The notes: generated by a model not told the origin, from the letters alone. A stretch of 64,000 nt of DNA from Haematococcus lacustris (GCA_030144725.1 JASKMD010000029.1:8235443-8299442); one strand, 5' to 3'. Counted from the stretch's first letter, positions 34,201 to 46,380 are shown. Made by a program: numbers and translations.

Positions 34201-35284
34201 GATGGTACACCTGGTGAAAACCTGGGAGAGCATGACTGCCACACAGTATGCAAAGCTGTTCCTTGAGCATGTCTTCCGGCTGCATGGGATGCCGAGGAGT
34301 GTGGTCAGTGACAGAGGGCCCCAGTTCCACAACAAGTTCTGGGCTGAGGTGACCAAGCTGCTCCAGGTCCAGGTGAACCTATCCAGCGCCTACCACCCTG
34401 AAACAGATGGCCAAACAGAGCGTGTTAACCGGGTGATCGAGGAAATGCTAAGGCACTTCATCAGGCCTGACCAGCGGGACTGGGCGGAGTACTTACCTCT
34501 GGTGGAGTTCGCCATCAACAATGCCTGGCAGGAGTCGGTCCGCAGTACGCCCTTCTACCTGAGTTATGGCTATCATCCGCGGCTGGCGGAGCTGCTCGAC
34601 CTGCCACAGAAGGTGCCGCAGGCGCATGATTTTGTGAAGGGCATGAAGACAGCGGTTGAGCAGGCGAGGCAGTGCCTAGCGCGGGCGCAGAAGCGCATGA
34701 AGTCATATCAGGATAACAAACGGCGTGAAGTACTTTACCTGCCTGGTGACATGGTGCTGCTGAGCACACAGAACATGAGGGGTAAGGCTAACCAGCCTGG
34801 AGTCCGTAAGCTGAAGCCTCGCTATGTGGGCCCATTCAATGTGCAGTACATGGTGGGCAAGGCAGCTGTGAAGCTGTGGCTGCCAGATGAGTGGTCTCGA
34901 CTCCACAACGTGTTTCATGTGTCCTTGGTGAAGCCCTATCGCACAGATCCTTCAGGGGCAGTGCCTGGGCTGGCTGGACCACCTCCTGTGCAGTGGCTAG
35001 ATGGAGAGCCCCAATACACAGTGGAGAAGGTGGTGGGCCACAGGCTGGAGCCCAGCAAAGGCAAGCGCAAGGGCAAGAGTAAGAAGAGACGGCTTGAGTT
35101 CCTGGTCAAGTGGCAAGGACACGGTGACGAGCATAACACATGGGAGTTGAGCACACAGCTGGTGGGCTGCCAAGAGCTGATGGCCAGGTACATGGCAGAG
35201 CACAACCTGGGTGCCGAGGCTGAGGAGGCGGCTGATGGCGAGGCTGAAGCTAAGGATGATGTTGAGGCTGAGGCCCAGGCCTGA
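31275..35284 (+). pseudogene. Gy2 pol with one frameshift
   Basis: Two overlapping frames (31275-33269 and 33266-35284) together make a full chromovirus pol: protease MLDTGVSCTII; RT CIDYRALNKF and VYIDDILVMS (about 32560); RNase H DASLVGTGGVLM; integrase zinc finger HDTRSAGHLGM ... CHSCQVNK; DDE core SMDLIVKL, SDRGPQFHNKF, DGQTERVNRVIEEM; chromodomain LEFLVKWQGHGDEHNTWE. Compared with Gy1, one G is missing at about 33268, between RNase H and the next segment, creating an early TGA. All catalytic motifs remain. An acidic ALA/GLU tail ends the protein. Confidence 0.93.
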
Positions 35285-35409
35285 TGGTAGTGGCATGGTT
35301 GGAACTCAGACACCAAGCGCTAGTGTGGGCGCGAGTGACGGCACAATGTGCCTGAGCGGGGCAACACCACGGTGGTCAGCTGAGGACAGCTGAGCCAGGT
35401 GGGGGGGAA

Positions 35410-35572
35410 TGTTACGTGATGATGTAATGCTGAGGCAATATTCGTAACGCCCCTATGAGAAGTGTGACGTGGTGCGGTGATCTGAGGCCGGGTTCGATTC
35501 CCGGGCAGACTTCCTGACAACGCCCAGTCTGTCATGGAGAACTCTGTCACTGTCACCGGACGTCTCGTAACA
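35410..35572 (+). repeat. Gy2 3' LTR
   Basis: Identical in all 163 positions to the 5' LTR, implying insertion within a very short time. Confidence 0.96.
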
Positions 35573-38098
35573 GCTTGAGCCGTCAGCCGTTAGGCTGCTA
35601 GGCCGCCCTCCCCCTCTAGGGGTTCGGGACTTTCTGTAACGCACTTCAAAGCAAGGTGCACATACAAAGGTGCACATGCACTCAACATGAAGTCATGCAA
35701 GTTCTCAATATTGTTCCGTACAGTCATGGCAAACTCCGGCTGCTCTCTGATGGAACTCGTGGCAGTGCACTCAAAGATGAAATGCATGGCGTCATCCACT
35801 ACCCCCTCTGTGCATCTAGTGCATGTGCGATCAATGAAAGTTACCCCCTCGAACCGAGCCTTCTCCACCCCCAAACCGTTGTTGCCTAACCTAAACCTAG
35901 TCAAGCTCGTGCGAACTTCTGTAGAGAGCTGTCTGTTCAGCAGGTGTGGTGCCATGTGATTGATGCCAATGCCGTCCCCATGCTTAAACCATGCAACATA
36001 CGAGCATCTCTCCCGATGTACCGTCTCAGGCAGTCTAGGGTCTCCCTCAAACCCAACCCAACGCCTCCCCCACCTCTCGAGCCACTTGACTTCCATAGCC
36101 GGTCACCCCTCCCATTGAACAACCAACCCCCCTAACGATAAGGGACAACGGCTTTTCCGGACTCATTTCTGCACGGGTTTACACGCGGACTGCAGCGTCA
36201 GAATGCGGCCGCGCTGAGCCACACGCTGAGCTGGTCGGGCATGCTGCCGGGTATCTGACCCTACAGAGCCTGCGGACTTGATGTACGTTGACCCAGTAGT
36301 AGTGAGTCCATGTTTAACGCGATGGTTAGTGCGTGATGTGCGAGGAGCCCGACTTCATGTCCAACATCGTGACCAACATGCGCTGGCCCAGGGGCTCTGA
36401 AACTAGGAGGAGACCACAGTAAGAGCACAGCAGTGGCAACTGCATCGATCCCTTGTTGATTAGGCTCCAAGAGGTGGGCAAACACTCCTCCATGCTGACC
36501 AATCTGCTGATGCCAGTCTCGCAACCATCGAAGTGAATTGAAGTCTCCAGCCCTGCGTCACTAGCTAGGGAACTCAACTGTGGACCCCCTGCCAAGCTCT
36601 CAACTCTTCCCGAGATTTCCCAAGAGGAGTTTCTGAAGTTGCCGTGTCCACATGCCTGCAGGCATGGGCTTGTTCTCCAAATCCCACCCTTACAAACGGC
36701 AAGGGGGCCAGGCTGCCCGCTGTGCGTGTTGTGTGAGGTCCACGCCAGCTGGCAGCACTGGCTGGGTGGAGATCCATGTGGAGGGGGAGGCAGCTTCTTA
36801 CAGATCCGGATGCAATCACACAGCCATTGGCCAGGTCACAGCCATGATGTCTGAAGTCATCAGGGCCTGCAGCAACCTGGAGCCTCAACAGGTTCCACTG
36901 GCCCACAGAGCATGTGCTGAGGCTGCTGCAGCTGCGCATGCTGTGGGCCAGCGGCTGCGTGGGCAGGAGCCAGCCAGCCAGCTCCATCCCATGCCCAGTC
37001 TCTGCTCCACACCCACGCAAGCAGCTGCACGGCCTGGGCTAGCCCATGCCCCCTGCCCCCACCATCTCCCAGACCAACCACTCTCGCACCCATCTCAGTC
37101 TCAGCTGCTGCACGTACCGGGGCTCTCCATCCTCACCAGGCCTGCCACCAGTGGGGTTGCATGTGCCAGCCAACACCTTGCGTGCTGACCTACGATACAT
37201 GGTGCTGGAGCATCTGAATGAGCAGGCGCAGTGCGACTGAGCTGGCTGTGTAAGATGATGTTGAGAAAACTGGGCTCCATGCGTAAAGTGTACCGCAGTG
37301 TATCGCAGCGGAGAACTCTGCATCTTGCGTTGTGGGTGTTGCGGAGCAGCGCTTGAAAGGCATATAACGCAGAGCGAAACCGTTCGCGTGCCAGGCAGAC
37401 ACCGTGGGTCACCGTGGGTGCCAGCAGCTCGAGCGCGCAGGTGCAAGCGCGACGCAGAAATAGGGCGTTCCGTGTTAAAATGACAACTCAACTCTCACCA
37501 GCCACGCCACAAAGTCAAATGTCCCTTACGTGGTCGTTCAATGGGAAGGGTGACCAGCCTTGGTGCCTAGGACCATGTCCGGGCTCAAAGTAAACTCACC
37601 CCCCATCAGCTCTCTGGCGGCAAGCTGAAACTGAGCACTCCAGCTGGCCTGACACCTCCCGCCTAACTCCACATCTGCCTTGATGACCCTCATTAGCAGG
37701 TCACTGTGGGATAGTTTGGCAGTGTTCTAGAACTTGCATGCAGCCCTAAGCCAGTAAAGCTGGAGGGGCAGCTGCCCCAACTCATGCAACACCATCAGGC
37801 CTGACACTGAGCTACGTACCCTGGCAGCAAACCTGAGAAACTTGAGCATGCGTGTTTGCACATGGTTGGAGAGTTGCACACCATGCCCAAGGAAGGCAGT
37901 GCCCCATACCTGGCTGCCATACAGCCCCAAGGGGAGCACAAACGCTCTAATGAGGTGACACAGGGCATATGGATCATGCAGGACCCCATACTCTTTGGCA
38001 CGCTTGCACGCCTGGCGCATGGCGAGGAACATGCCAGCCCTCACATGAGTGGCAGCAAAAGCAGGGGTGGCGCTGGGATTGAAGTGCATGCCTACACT
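35573..38098 (-). mobile_element. LINE fragment, copy A, split by a TIR element
   Basis: Minus-strand ORF2 C-terminal half: zinc-knuckle end CTRCTEGVVDDAMHFIFEC (35573-36100), continued at 37556-38098 (GLYGSQVWG, MHFNPSATPAF). Gy2 landed in its 3' tail and the TIR element 36101-37555 in its coding part. A TAG replaces the Trp of CKFWNTAKL, as in copy B, so it was dead before the duplication. 5'-truncated at about 38098. Confidence 0.85.
36101..37555. mobile_element. TIR DNA transposon, 4-bp target duplication
   Basis: 1,455 bp, absent from copy B at 53056. Ends GGTCACCC(C/T)TCCCATTGAAC in inverted orientation; target duplication AGCC (36097-36100 and 37556-37559). Inside is an open frame of 178 residues (36652-37188), Ala/Cys/His-rich with no recognised domain, and no transposase motif. 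Nonautonomous; superfamily unknown. Confidence 0.88.
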
Positions 38099-39219
38099 CG
38101 TGCAAATTAAGGTCTGGCTGGCTTGAAAAACCTGGGAGTTGAGGTCTGTAACTTGGTATGTGGGTTGCTGTGACATAGGAGAGTACTAGACTCTCTCGGG
38201 CCAAAGTGCGATTCCCACTCGGTGTCGAGTTGCTGGACCAGGTGTGGGGTTGCGACCCTGATTTTGACGAAGGGAGTTGCCACCGAGTGACCAAAGTGAA
38301 CTGACATGAAATGTGAGTATGAGCGATTGTAAAGGATGGTTACAGCGTACCAATGTGTGTTGAGGATGTAATAGTCGATGAGATAGTCGACATCTGTGCA
38401 CAGGTCAGCAGGACCCTGCAATTGTCCCATTTGCTCTGCTGCTGTGGCCTGATGCCAGTTTCAACTGAATGTGTTTGGTGGGTGGCACCAGGGTGCCCAT
38501 GAATATGCCTTGTGGGCGCAGGCAGCTGCCGTGGGATGTGGGAATGAGGCGTGCCAAGAAAGGAGCAGGGACGATAAGAAACCAATCCAGCGGCTGGCTT
38601 GTGCAAGGCAGGGCGCGCAACGTGCGCAATATGGGACGCCAGTTTCATTACTATATTGCGATCGCTGCTGCGCCAACGCATCGAGCTGCACCGGACTTGA
38701 AATGCAATCCCCGATCACGCCGTCCAAGCCCCTGAGCCAGCCAGCACACCCCACACCCAGGTCGCGCGGACCGTGTTCCCGCAGAATTCCCGCAGAGCTT
38801 GAAGCCGCGGTTGACCGAGTAGACGCGCTGATATTGGGGCGTTGTCGCAGCATTGGGCGCAGTACGCATTAAAACAAAAACTGAGCGCAGGACGCTGCCT
38901 GTGTGCGATGCGATGATACAGGTCCATCTGACCTTGACAAGTTTGCATGCGCGTCTCACGGTCCCGCGGTCATCGCCCGCATCACTCTCGGACCGCGCGT
39001 GGGCGATGAAAGTGCGCGTTTCTTGCGCGCGCAGGCCCAGCTGCAGCGAACCAGAGTCATCAAAAGCGGCAAACAGGAGCACGCACGCACGCCCGCACGC
39101 ACACAGAAGCAATTGGCAGCTGAGGCAGGCAGCAGGAGGCGGCAAGAGCTGGCAGCAGGCTCAGGCAGCTGGCAATACCTACTGCCATTACACAGACCCT
39201 GCACTGATCCAGCTGCACC
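38099..39219. other. upstream region of the polyQ gene, copy A
   Basis: Includes the dispersed 82-bp repeat (38419-38500), a CGCACG-rich stretch near 39078 and probably the promoter and 5' UTR. No separate gene recognised. Confidence 0.35.
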
Positions 39220-40846
39220 ATGCGGCGCCCCACGGCTCAGCCGCCTCCAGCCAACCAGCGCGTGTACTTCAAGTACCACATGCAGCGCTTGCAGACTACC
39301 GCAAACCATGTGCTCTTCTACGTAGTGGATGCAAACAACGCAGCCAAGCTGGCCCTTGTGGTGAGGCACAGCTTGCCACCCGCCCACCCCACACCCACCC
39401 ACTTGTTGCCCCACACTGCTTGGTGCCGCCACAAGCATCAGCTTTGTGAGGGTGTGCGTGGCAATGCGATGCTGTACACTGCTCACGGCTGCTGCTGGCT
39501 GGGCTGGGTCCCTCTCCTGGCTTGCACAGGGCACGGACGTACGGCTGTCAGGCCACTTTGTGTACTGCACCCTTCCTGAGTTCAAGGAGGCCCCACCCAT
39601 CCGCTGCACCAACCGTGTCAAGGTAGGACGCCCACTTGCTGCCCCATGCTGCCTGGTGCCGACAGCTGTTGCCAACAGCTGTTGCCAACAGCTTTGTAAG
39701 GTAGGACGCATACAGCTCTCACACTGCACCACACACCAACCTCAGCTCCGGCAGCATTGGCTGTTTTGTCTACCTCACTCATGCTGGTACGCTGGTCGAG
39801 CACCATGTGGCCAGAGCAAGGGGCCAGGTCAAGGGGTCAGGTCAAGGGGTCAGGTCAAGGGGTCAGGTCAAGGGGTCAGGTCAAGGGGTCAGGTCAAGGG
39901 GTCAGGTCAAGGGGTCAGGTTAAGGGGTCAGGTTAAGGGTCAGGTCAAGGGGTCAGGTTAAGGGTCAGGTCAAGGGGTCAGGTTAAGGGTCAGGTCAAGG
40001 GGTCAGGTTAAGGGGTCAGGTCAAGGGGTCAGGTCAAGGGGTCAGGTCAAGGTCGAGAACACTATGCACAGCTTCCGGGGCCGCTGTGCTCTCAGGCCAG
40101 AGCCCAGTCCTTCACTGGCTTGCTGCTTTGCTCATGCCCATCAATGCGTGGCGATGATGCAGCACAGCACCGGCCACGAGGAAGCCAGCCAGGGTAGGGG
40201 CGCAGCTTCAGCGACCCCTGCATACTCCAGCAAAGCACGCAGCAGCCGTAGTCAGGGATGGCCCTGGACAGCCTCCTGCCCTGCAATGGGCAGGGATTGG
40301 GGCTCCACTGGTGCAGTACCCCTGCCCTGGCCTCCATGGCCTTGGGCCTTGGCAGGCCGGACAGGAGTGGCCGCCACAATAGGCTGGGAAGGCTTCGGGA
40401 GGCCTGGGCTGGGCGCCATGCCACCCCTGGTGCACACCCCGTGCCCTCCTCTCACTCTCATGGGCACCTGGGTCACCCACAATGCCACACACATGAGACC
40501 ACCAGGTCACAGACTTATGGGATTCATAGGGCTTATAGGGCTTATAGGGTTTGTATATTGTATGAGCTTTAATGAGGGGTTTAGGGTTTGTAGGATTTGT
40601 AGCGTTTAAATGCCGCAGGTACCCGCTTCTGTGACTCTTCACACCAGGGCAAACAGACCAGACAACCCTGGCACCTGGCCAAGGGGAGTGGCGCTGGCTA
40701 GTCGAACTGCCTCCCTACTTCCCTGTGTGTGGCCCTCCTCTGGGCGAGCAGACCTAGCATGGTGCTGCATGGCATGGTACATGCAGGTCATGGAGTGGCT
40801 GACGCGTCTGGGGGCCACCGAGGCTGCTGACCCAGACCAAGTGCAG
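39220..40846 (+). pseudogene. polyQ gene, copy A, exons 1-3 only
   Basis: Same exons as 57440-58952: 39220-39360, 39530-39622, 40787-40846. The duplication boundary (40968) falls in intron 3, so the second domain, the polyQ region and all later exons are missing. The sequence is almost unchanged (one Arg/Cys difference in exon 3), so it could still be transcribed and would make a truncated product. Confidence 0.8.
39823..40052 (+). repeat. 13-bp AGGTCAAGGGGTC tandem array, copy A
   Basis: About 18 units including GGTTAAGGG variants, in intron 2 of the polyQ gene. The copy B array (58041-58158) has about 9 units with no GGTTAA variants. Confidence 0.93.
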
Positions 40847-40968
40847 GTGCGGTGGGAGCGTCCGGAGCTAAACTGCTGCTGCTAGGCTAACTACCTGCAT
40901 CAACTGGCCACCGGTTTGACCAGCTGACGTTGCCAGGCAGACTGGCTTTCACATCATCAGCCTGACAG

Positions 40969-41724
40969 AGTATACAGTACTGTAGGTGGCTACAGTACTG
41001 TAGGTGGCTACAGTACTGTAGGTGTCTACAATATTGTAGGTGGCTACAGTACTGTAGGTGGCTACAGTATTGTAGGTGGCTACAGTACTGTAGGTGGCTA
41101 CAGTGCTGTAGGTGGCTACAGTACTGTAGGTGACTTGCAGTATGACCTAGGGTTTGTGACGGCATGCAGGGCGCCCTAGCTTGAGGACCTTTCTATGGAC
41201 TCTGGTGGCATGTTTGGACAGCGGGCTCGTGTAATTCTGGTGTTCTTGGCACTGCCTTCAACGATGTTGTTTCAGGTCATGTTCAGGTCATGTTATTCAA
41301 AGATGTTATGTCATGTTAGGTTATCTAAAATAGGCTCGGCCGGATGTTCCTGATAGTTCGTGTTGGGTGTTTTAAAGTTGAGAAGTGTGCATCACATCTC
41401 CATTGCATGGCATAGTGCAGAAATCTGCCTACAGTCTGGTCGCAATTGCATCGCCCCACTGCACAGTCGAATTTCAGCTCATCATTAAGTGCCACTGCAT
41501 GGGCATACAGTGGCTTGTAAATGTCCCACTGCGTGTGCATATTGAAGATGTTACATATTTTCCCACTACATGGAGAGTTACCCCGGGCCAACTACTGACT
41601 GACTGAAGGCTACTGTTAGTGTGCCTAATGCCCATTCAGCTCAATCATTCTGGTGTATGTGCGTGTAGCTGAAGCTCCCTTAGTAGCTCCAACCCACACA
41701 CATCCCCTTTGCGAAGGGTTGACG
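40969..41724. other. spacer between the two duplicons
   Basis: 756 bp unique to the junction. It begins with a palindromic satellite, then CAGGTCATGTT direct repeats near 41274-41320. No gene recognised. Confidence 0.6.
40973..41138 (+). repeat. palindromic satellite, 18-bp unit, about 9 copies
   Basis: Each unit holds the perfect palindrome CTACAGTACTGTAG separated by GTGG. It starts five bases after the end of copy A homology. Confidence 0.92.
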
Positions 41725-41898
41725 GTGGTCCAGACAACTAGCTGAGCAAGCCAAGCACACACTGTGTTTCTGGGCTGCTATCTGCGGGCAGGCGAGGATG
41801 CAGCCCAGCCTGTGTGGAACAGCCTGCTACAGAGCAGCCCACTGACGCCCATTGCCCCATGGTGTGCCTAGTTTGAGGTGTTGTTGTGCTGCATGCAG

Positions 41899-42577
41899 CT
41901 GACGGCACGGTTGAGCTGGAGATTGAAGTAGGGGGCATGATGTGTGATGGCTGCACATCACGTGTGTCAGAGGCCTTGCGCAATGCATGCCCTGGGAAGG
42001 TGGTCAACGTAGAGGTAAACGTTTTGGACCAGCACTCCTTTTCAGACAGTACGAGTATTGCCAGGGTGTTGATCTGTTGGTAGTCTCCCTCTACCGTAGA
42101 GATGCAGCTCCCAGACACCCAGAGCAGGCTTCTGCATCAGAACAGCAACGCCTTACAAGAGCGCGTTTTCAGCCCTGTGGTTGCTGCTTGTTGTGCCCAT
42201 GGTCCTCATCCTTACATCACCTCACTTCACCTCAACTCTTTGGCCGTCGTTGCATGGTGTCTGCCGTGTATGGTGCTGCTGCAAACTCAGCGCCACCAGT
42301 TGGAATGTTGACCTGTTGTTGTTGTTCCCATGTTGCTATGCATCCTCCTATCATTACCATTATCATCATCATTACTAGTTGCTGTCATGGCATGCACCCT
42401 TCTGTGCTCGTGTTGTGATTGCTGCAACCCGGCACTGCTCAGGTATCCCTTCCTGAGCTGGCACGCGTTGAGGTCAGGGCTTCCTCACAGCTGGACGCGG
42501 TCCAGATGCTGCCCACATTCTTGCAGACAGTTGAGGCCCTGGGCTTCACAGCAGAGCCACAAATTGAGGGACTATAG
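41899..42577 (+). pseudogene. HMA-domain gene, copy B, first exon missing
   Basis: Exons 41899-42014 and 42443-42577 equal exons 2 and 3 of the copy at 21250, with the CxxC site GMMCDGC intact and Lys to Glu before VGG. The duplication starts inside intron 1, so leader and promoter are lost. It is expressed only if a new start was gained in the spacer. Confidence 0.75.
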
Positions 42578-43268
42578 GTTGCAAACAGAGCTTGGACGAG
42601 AAAGGGCGGTTTCGAGAGGATGTGCTTAGAAGGCAACATTCTTCAGTCTCGGCCACACTCCAATTGTCCCATTTGCTCTGCTGCTGTGCCCTGATGCCAG
42701 TTTCAACTGAATGTGTTTGGTGGGTGGCACCAGGGTGCCCATCTCTCGTTTAATGTTTTGTTATGTCGGATTCTCTTGCTGGCTACCGCTGCAACATGCG
42801 CCGCCACTTGTGTAGCAGGGCCTTGTCGGGATTTATCACCCAGTCCTTGCTTGTCTTGCCCAGTTTTTGGCATGGTTGGGCGGCAATTCCATTAGCACAG
42901 CTCAGTGGGGCGTGGGCCTGGGCCAAGTGCACAACGGCGAATGTTTAGCGCGGCTGTCACGTCCCGGCCATAGAACCTGCACATGGGTGTGGGACATGCA
43001 TGAAGTCAAGCCATGTGCCATGCCATGTGGAGTATGTTCATGTCATGCACATTTGTAGGGTAAGGTCAGTGCTTACCTGATGTTGTTGTTGTAGCTTGTT
43101 GAGCACATCAAGCCCCTGACTTGGGACCGCTTTGCCTTGCTGTACACTGGCCGCAGCTACCTGCAAAGACACATAGGTCGATGCTCATTTGTAAGGTTTC
43201 TCCATGAGCTTTTACCTTGATCCTACCTAGCAACCTCGACCCCACCACCTCCCAACACTACCAACCCC

Positions 43269-43512
43269 TCACCTTGGCCCTATCCCACACCCCTCACCTG
43301 AAGGACTCAGGCGGCGCTTCAGTGAGGGTCTCGCTGGGGTTGTTGTTGACTGAGCTGACCCGGTTTCGGTGCGGAATTCATCAACCATTACCACTCGCCC
43401 TGCTGAGAACTGCCTCAGCGCCTCATGGCCAATGTTGGTAAGGGCCGTTGCTATCAACCGTGGGATGCGCGCCCTGGCAGTTCGATCGATCAGCCTCCTC
43501 GCCATAGCTGCC
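43269..43512 (-). pseudogene. Fanzor RuvC-II exon fragment Fz-3B
   Basis: Duplicate of Fz-3A with VVMVDEFRT kept. About 24 bp shorter next to the RWD exon. Confidence 0.62.
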
Positions 43513-43523
43513 GTACTGCACAG

Positions 43524-44522
43524 AGCTGCAAACCGAAGAGCTGTGCGCCCTGCAAGCGATATACGCCGATGATTGCCAAGTGGACACAGTTGGTCGCACC
43601 GCCCAGGTGACTCATGCAGAGTAAAGAATCGCAAGCGTCTGTACCCGGGGTTGCTGATAGCACTGGCCGAGCTGTCCTTCCAGCATCAGGCCTCCTCATA
43701 AAGCTATTGATACACTAACTACACCCCCCCCCAATGCCAGCAAGACACACCACCCTGCCTTGACTACTCGCACTCAGCTGTGTGGCGTGCCTCGTAACGA
43801 GGGTTTGAGGGGACAACTGAATGAGTACAGCACCCACCTTCACCAAGCAGTTCTTGATTTGGACATGCCTGACTGCATGGCGTCTGACTGTTGCCCTCCT
43901 GTGCTCAGGTGTACATCCCTCATGCAAAGCATGTGCCGTCATGCGTCCTGACCATCCTCATGCCGGACAGCTACCCTTCCTCCTTACCCCCAGTGGCCCA
44001 GCTACACGCAACGCACCTGTCAGACGATGTGTGCCAGGCTGCTTGTGCTCATCTAGAGCAGCTCTGGGCACCAGGTGGGTGCGCACAGGTCCCTGCCCGA
44101 TGCCAGGCCAGCAACGCCAGACGGCACAGATGATTAGAGCTAAGGTCTATCAGTGCCGGGTCAACAGGGCACAACGACATCAGAATAAGCAACTGTGCTG
44201 GCACAGCAGCAGCTCCCCTGCGGGGTGGCCCCAGACCCAGACCCAGACCCTGGCCCTGACCCTGACCCTGACCCTGACCCTGACCCTGACCCTGACCCTG
44301 ACCCTGACCCTGACCCTGACCCTGACCCTGACCCTGACCCTGACCCTGACCCTGACCCTGACCCTGACCCTGACCCTGACCATCCGCTGCTCCTGCCTCT
44401 CCCCTGCCAACTCAGGGGAGGTAGTGGTGCACACCCGGGTGGAGTGGCTGAAGGAGCAGCGCCACCTGTTCACTGTAGGGGGCCAGCCAGAGGCAGCCCA
44501 GGCAGACAGCCATGGGCCATGA
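43524..44522 (+). CDS. RWD-domain protein, copy B
   Basis: Exons 43524-43606, 43909-44074 and 44416-44522, same splice phases as copy A and nearly identical protein, with the EELCALQAIYADDC opening intact. The intron array is longer than in A. As in A, the first exon is not identified. Confidence 0.65.
44253..44380 (+). repeat. (CCCTGA)n array in RWD intron, copy B
   Basis: About 21 hexamers against about 13 in copy A: length change since the duplication. Confidence 0.93.
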
Positions 44523-45831
44523 AGAAGGAGGAGGAGGAGGGGGAGGAGGGGGGCTGGGTTCCTGAGGTGAGTGGACCCAGTTGATCTCCCCATGAGACCA
44601 TGTCCTATGGCATGTGCTTGCACACCAATGAATGGCGGAAATGCATGACTCAGCACATGGAAGCAGCTGCCCCAGGCATGCGCAACAGGCTGTTGGCAGA
44701 GCTTTCATGCCATGGCCTATAGTGCGCATAATTGGCTGCTGACTCTGTTGATGCAATGCAAACTCAGGTTGCTTGCTAGCTGGCCTGACACTGCTGTGTG
44801 GTTTACAGTTTATTCTACTTGCGCTTGGACGTTGAGGCGCCACTATCCCTTTTATAAGATGCACTCTCAACTTGACCCTGGCCCTGACCCTGACCCTAAA
44901 CTTGACCCTGACCCTAACATGTCAATCTGCTGCTGCAGCATGAAGGGGAGGATGAGAAGCAGCGGCAGGACCATGGAGGAGTGATAGGGGTCGCCCAGTG
45001 CTCAGCCCGCCTCGGCGGCGGCAGGGGGCCAGTAGAGGGTCAGCTGACACAGAGCGGACCAAGGGCAAAGCAAGTGAGGCCCAGTCAACAGGAGGAGTGG
45101 TGCTGCAGGTCAGGCGGGCTGCAGCAAATAGCAGCAGCAGCCAATGAGCTGTCACACTCTGCCCGAAGTCACACTGTGAGAAGATGACATATCATGTACA
45201 CCCACATGGAAGCTCACAAGGGTGTGTGTATGACCCTAAGCAGGTGCCTGACCCTAAGCAGCTGCCCGACCCTAAGCAGGTGGTTCAAAATCCCGTTCGG
45301 ACCCCACCTATAAGTAAGACGTTTGATCAAGGGTGCCAACTTCACTTCTTCCTTGTTCCTCTCTGTACAGGCCTCTACTGGTCAGCGCTTGGCAAGACAC
45401 CACGACACCCCATGGTCCAAGCCATCATCATGAGCGTGTGTCCTAGAAGTCAGGCCAGAATCATCGCGCAACTCGCAAACCACACTGTGTAACAGATGTG
45501 CCGTGCATATGTCTGCACTCCGCCCATGTCAGACCCAGGTGTTTGGACGCAGGCGTTAGTAAGCATGCCACAGCTTGTCCGGTCCTTTGTCCTTGTCACG
45601 TGAATTGGTTGAATTCGTTGTAGCTCTCCCGCACGGCGCACCCTTGCCCGCATCCGAAGCAACAAGACTGCAAGCAAGACTGGATGTATACACATTTTGT
45701 TGAACGTCCGAGCCTAGAGCGGTGCATCATTTGACCAACTTCTGGTAAGGAAAGGCGCATGCGACGGTCGAACGCTTCTGCTATTAGCATGACAATACGC
45801 AGGAGGCGTTTGCTCCTTCTTTGTCTTGCAG

Positions 45832-46380
45832 GTTGAGTCGTACGAGAAGATCGCTAGTGTTTGGGTCTACTCAGATTTCTCCGGCGCAACGGTGAGCTCA
45901 GAAGCAGGCATCAACCCCGTTGCAGATTGCATCAGGCTCACCTGTCTAGCCGCGGTCATGGAAGCAGTCGGGAAGTGCTGCGTTCTTGTACTGTGAGTCT
46001 GCAGCACAGCTGGTTTCTGTGTCAGGCATTTGTTGATGGTGCAGCAGCCTATCCTCAGCATGCATCGCGTATGCCTATTCTGGCATACTTCTTTTCCAAC
46101 TTTCGCCCTTATGGTCCATGCTTCATGCTCCTCGACCAAACGACCAAACGAGACATGTGCTTGCTGCTTGGGTTGCAGATGGCAGAAAAGATTGTAGTAA
46201 GCGTTGTGGATGCGAGCGGCATCAGATCTACTCAGGCCTTCAGCCCACCCAAGACATATCAAGCGGTCACAGGGGTCTTAGAAAAAGCTTTTGGTGTGGG
46301 GTGCTTGGTGAATGTACAAGGTGACACTGTTACACCCGATGATCCAGTGGCAGCTGGTCCCTACACTTACACCGTGACAG
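45832..46380 (+). pseudogene. unrecognised gene, copy B, with internal deletion
   Basis: Exon 45832-45891 matches copy A. The two later exons are fused (46179-46380) because about 930 bp, including the MEDGQTATM part, the intron and Fz-4, is missing. The join lies at CTCAGNCCTTCA, matching direct repeats that flank the lost piece in A (about 25961 and 26891). The frame stays open, so a shortened product is possible. Confidence 0.5.

Larger units (their letters stand above)
30631..35572 (+). mobile_element. Ty3/gypsy element Gy2, gag-deleted, very recent
   Basis: 4,942 bp with identical 163-bp LTRs and the 5-bp duplication GCTTG (30626-30630 and 35573-35577). Copy B at about 52525-52545 is the uninterrupted site. 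Primer-site-like TGGTTTCCGACCC follows the 5' LTR and a GGTGGGGGGGAA purine tract precedes the 3' LTR, both as in Gy1. Only about 480 bp separate the 5' LTR from pol: gag is nearly all deleted, including its zinc knuckle. It would need gag supplied by a relative. Confidence 0.96.
21483..40968. repeat. segmental duplication, copy A
   Basis: About 19.5 kb nearly identical to 41725-59074 in the same orientation, apart from insertions and deletions. Identity starts at GTGGTCCAGAC and ends at ATCAGCCTGACAG. Copy-specific content: intron with Fz-4 (lost from B), 49-bp inverted filler, Gy2, TIR element 36101-37555. Most aligned stretches show only scattered single-base changes. Confidence 0.96.

Noticed and set aside
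36639..37188. Host gene inside the TIR element
   Set aside because: Low-complexity Ala/Cys/His text without a domain, wholly inside a transposon absent from copy B.
38651..39732. Long minus-strand frames over polyQ exon 1 (and 56878-57952)
   Set aside because: Opposite strand to exons with consistent splice phases; no domain recognised.
40973..41138. CRISPR-like array of short palindromic repeats
   Set aside because: Units are contiguous with a 4-bp link and no unique spacers; no Cas genes; the genome is eukaryotic.
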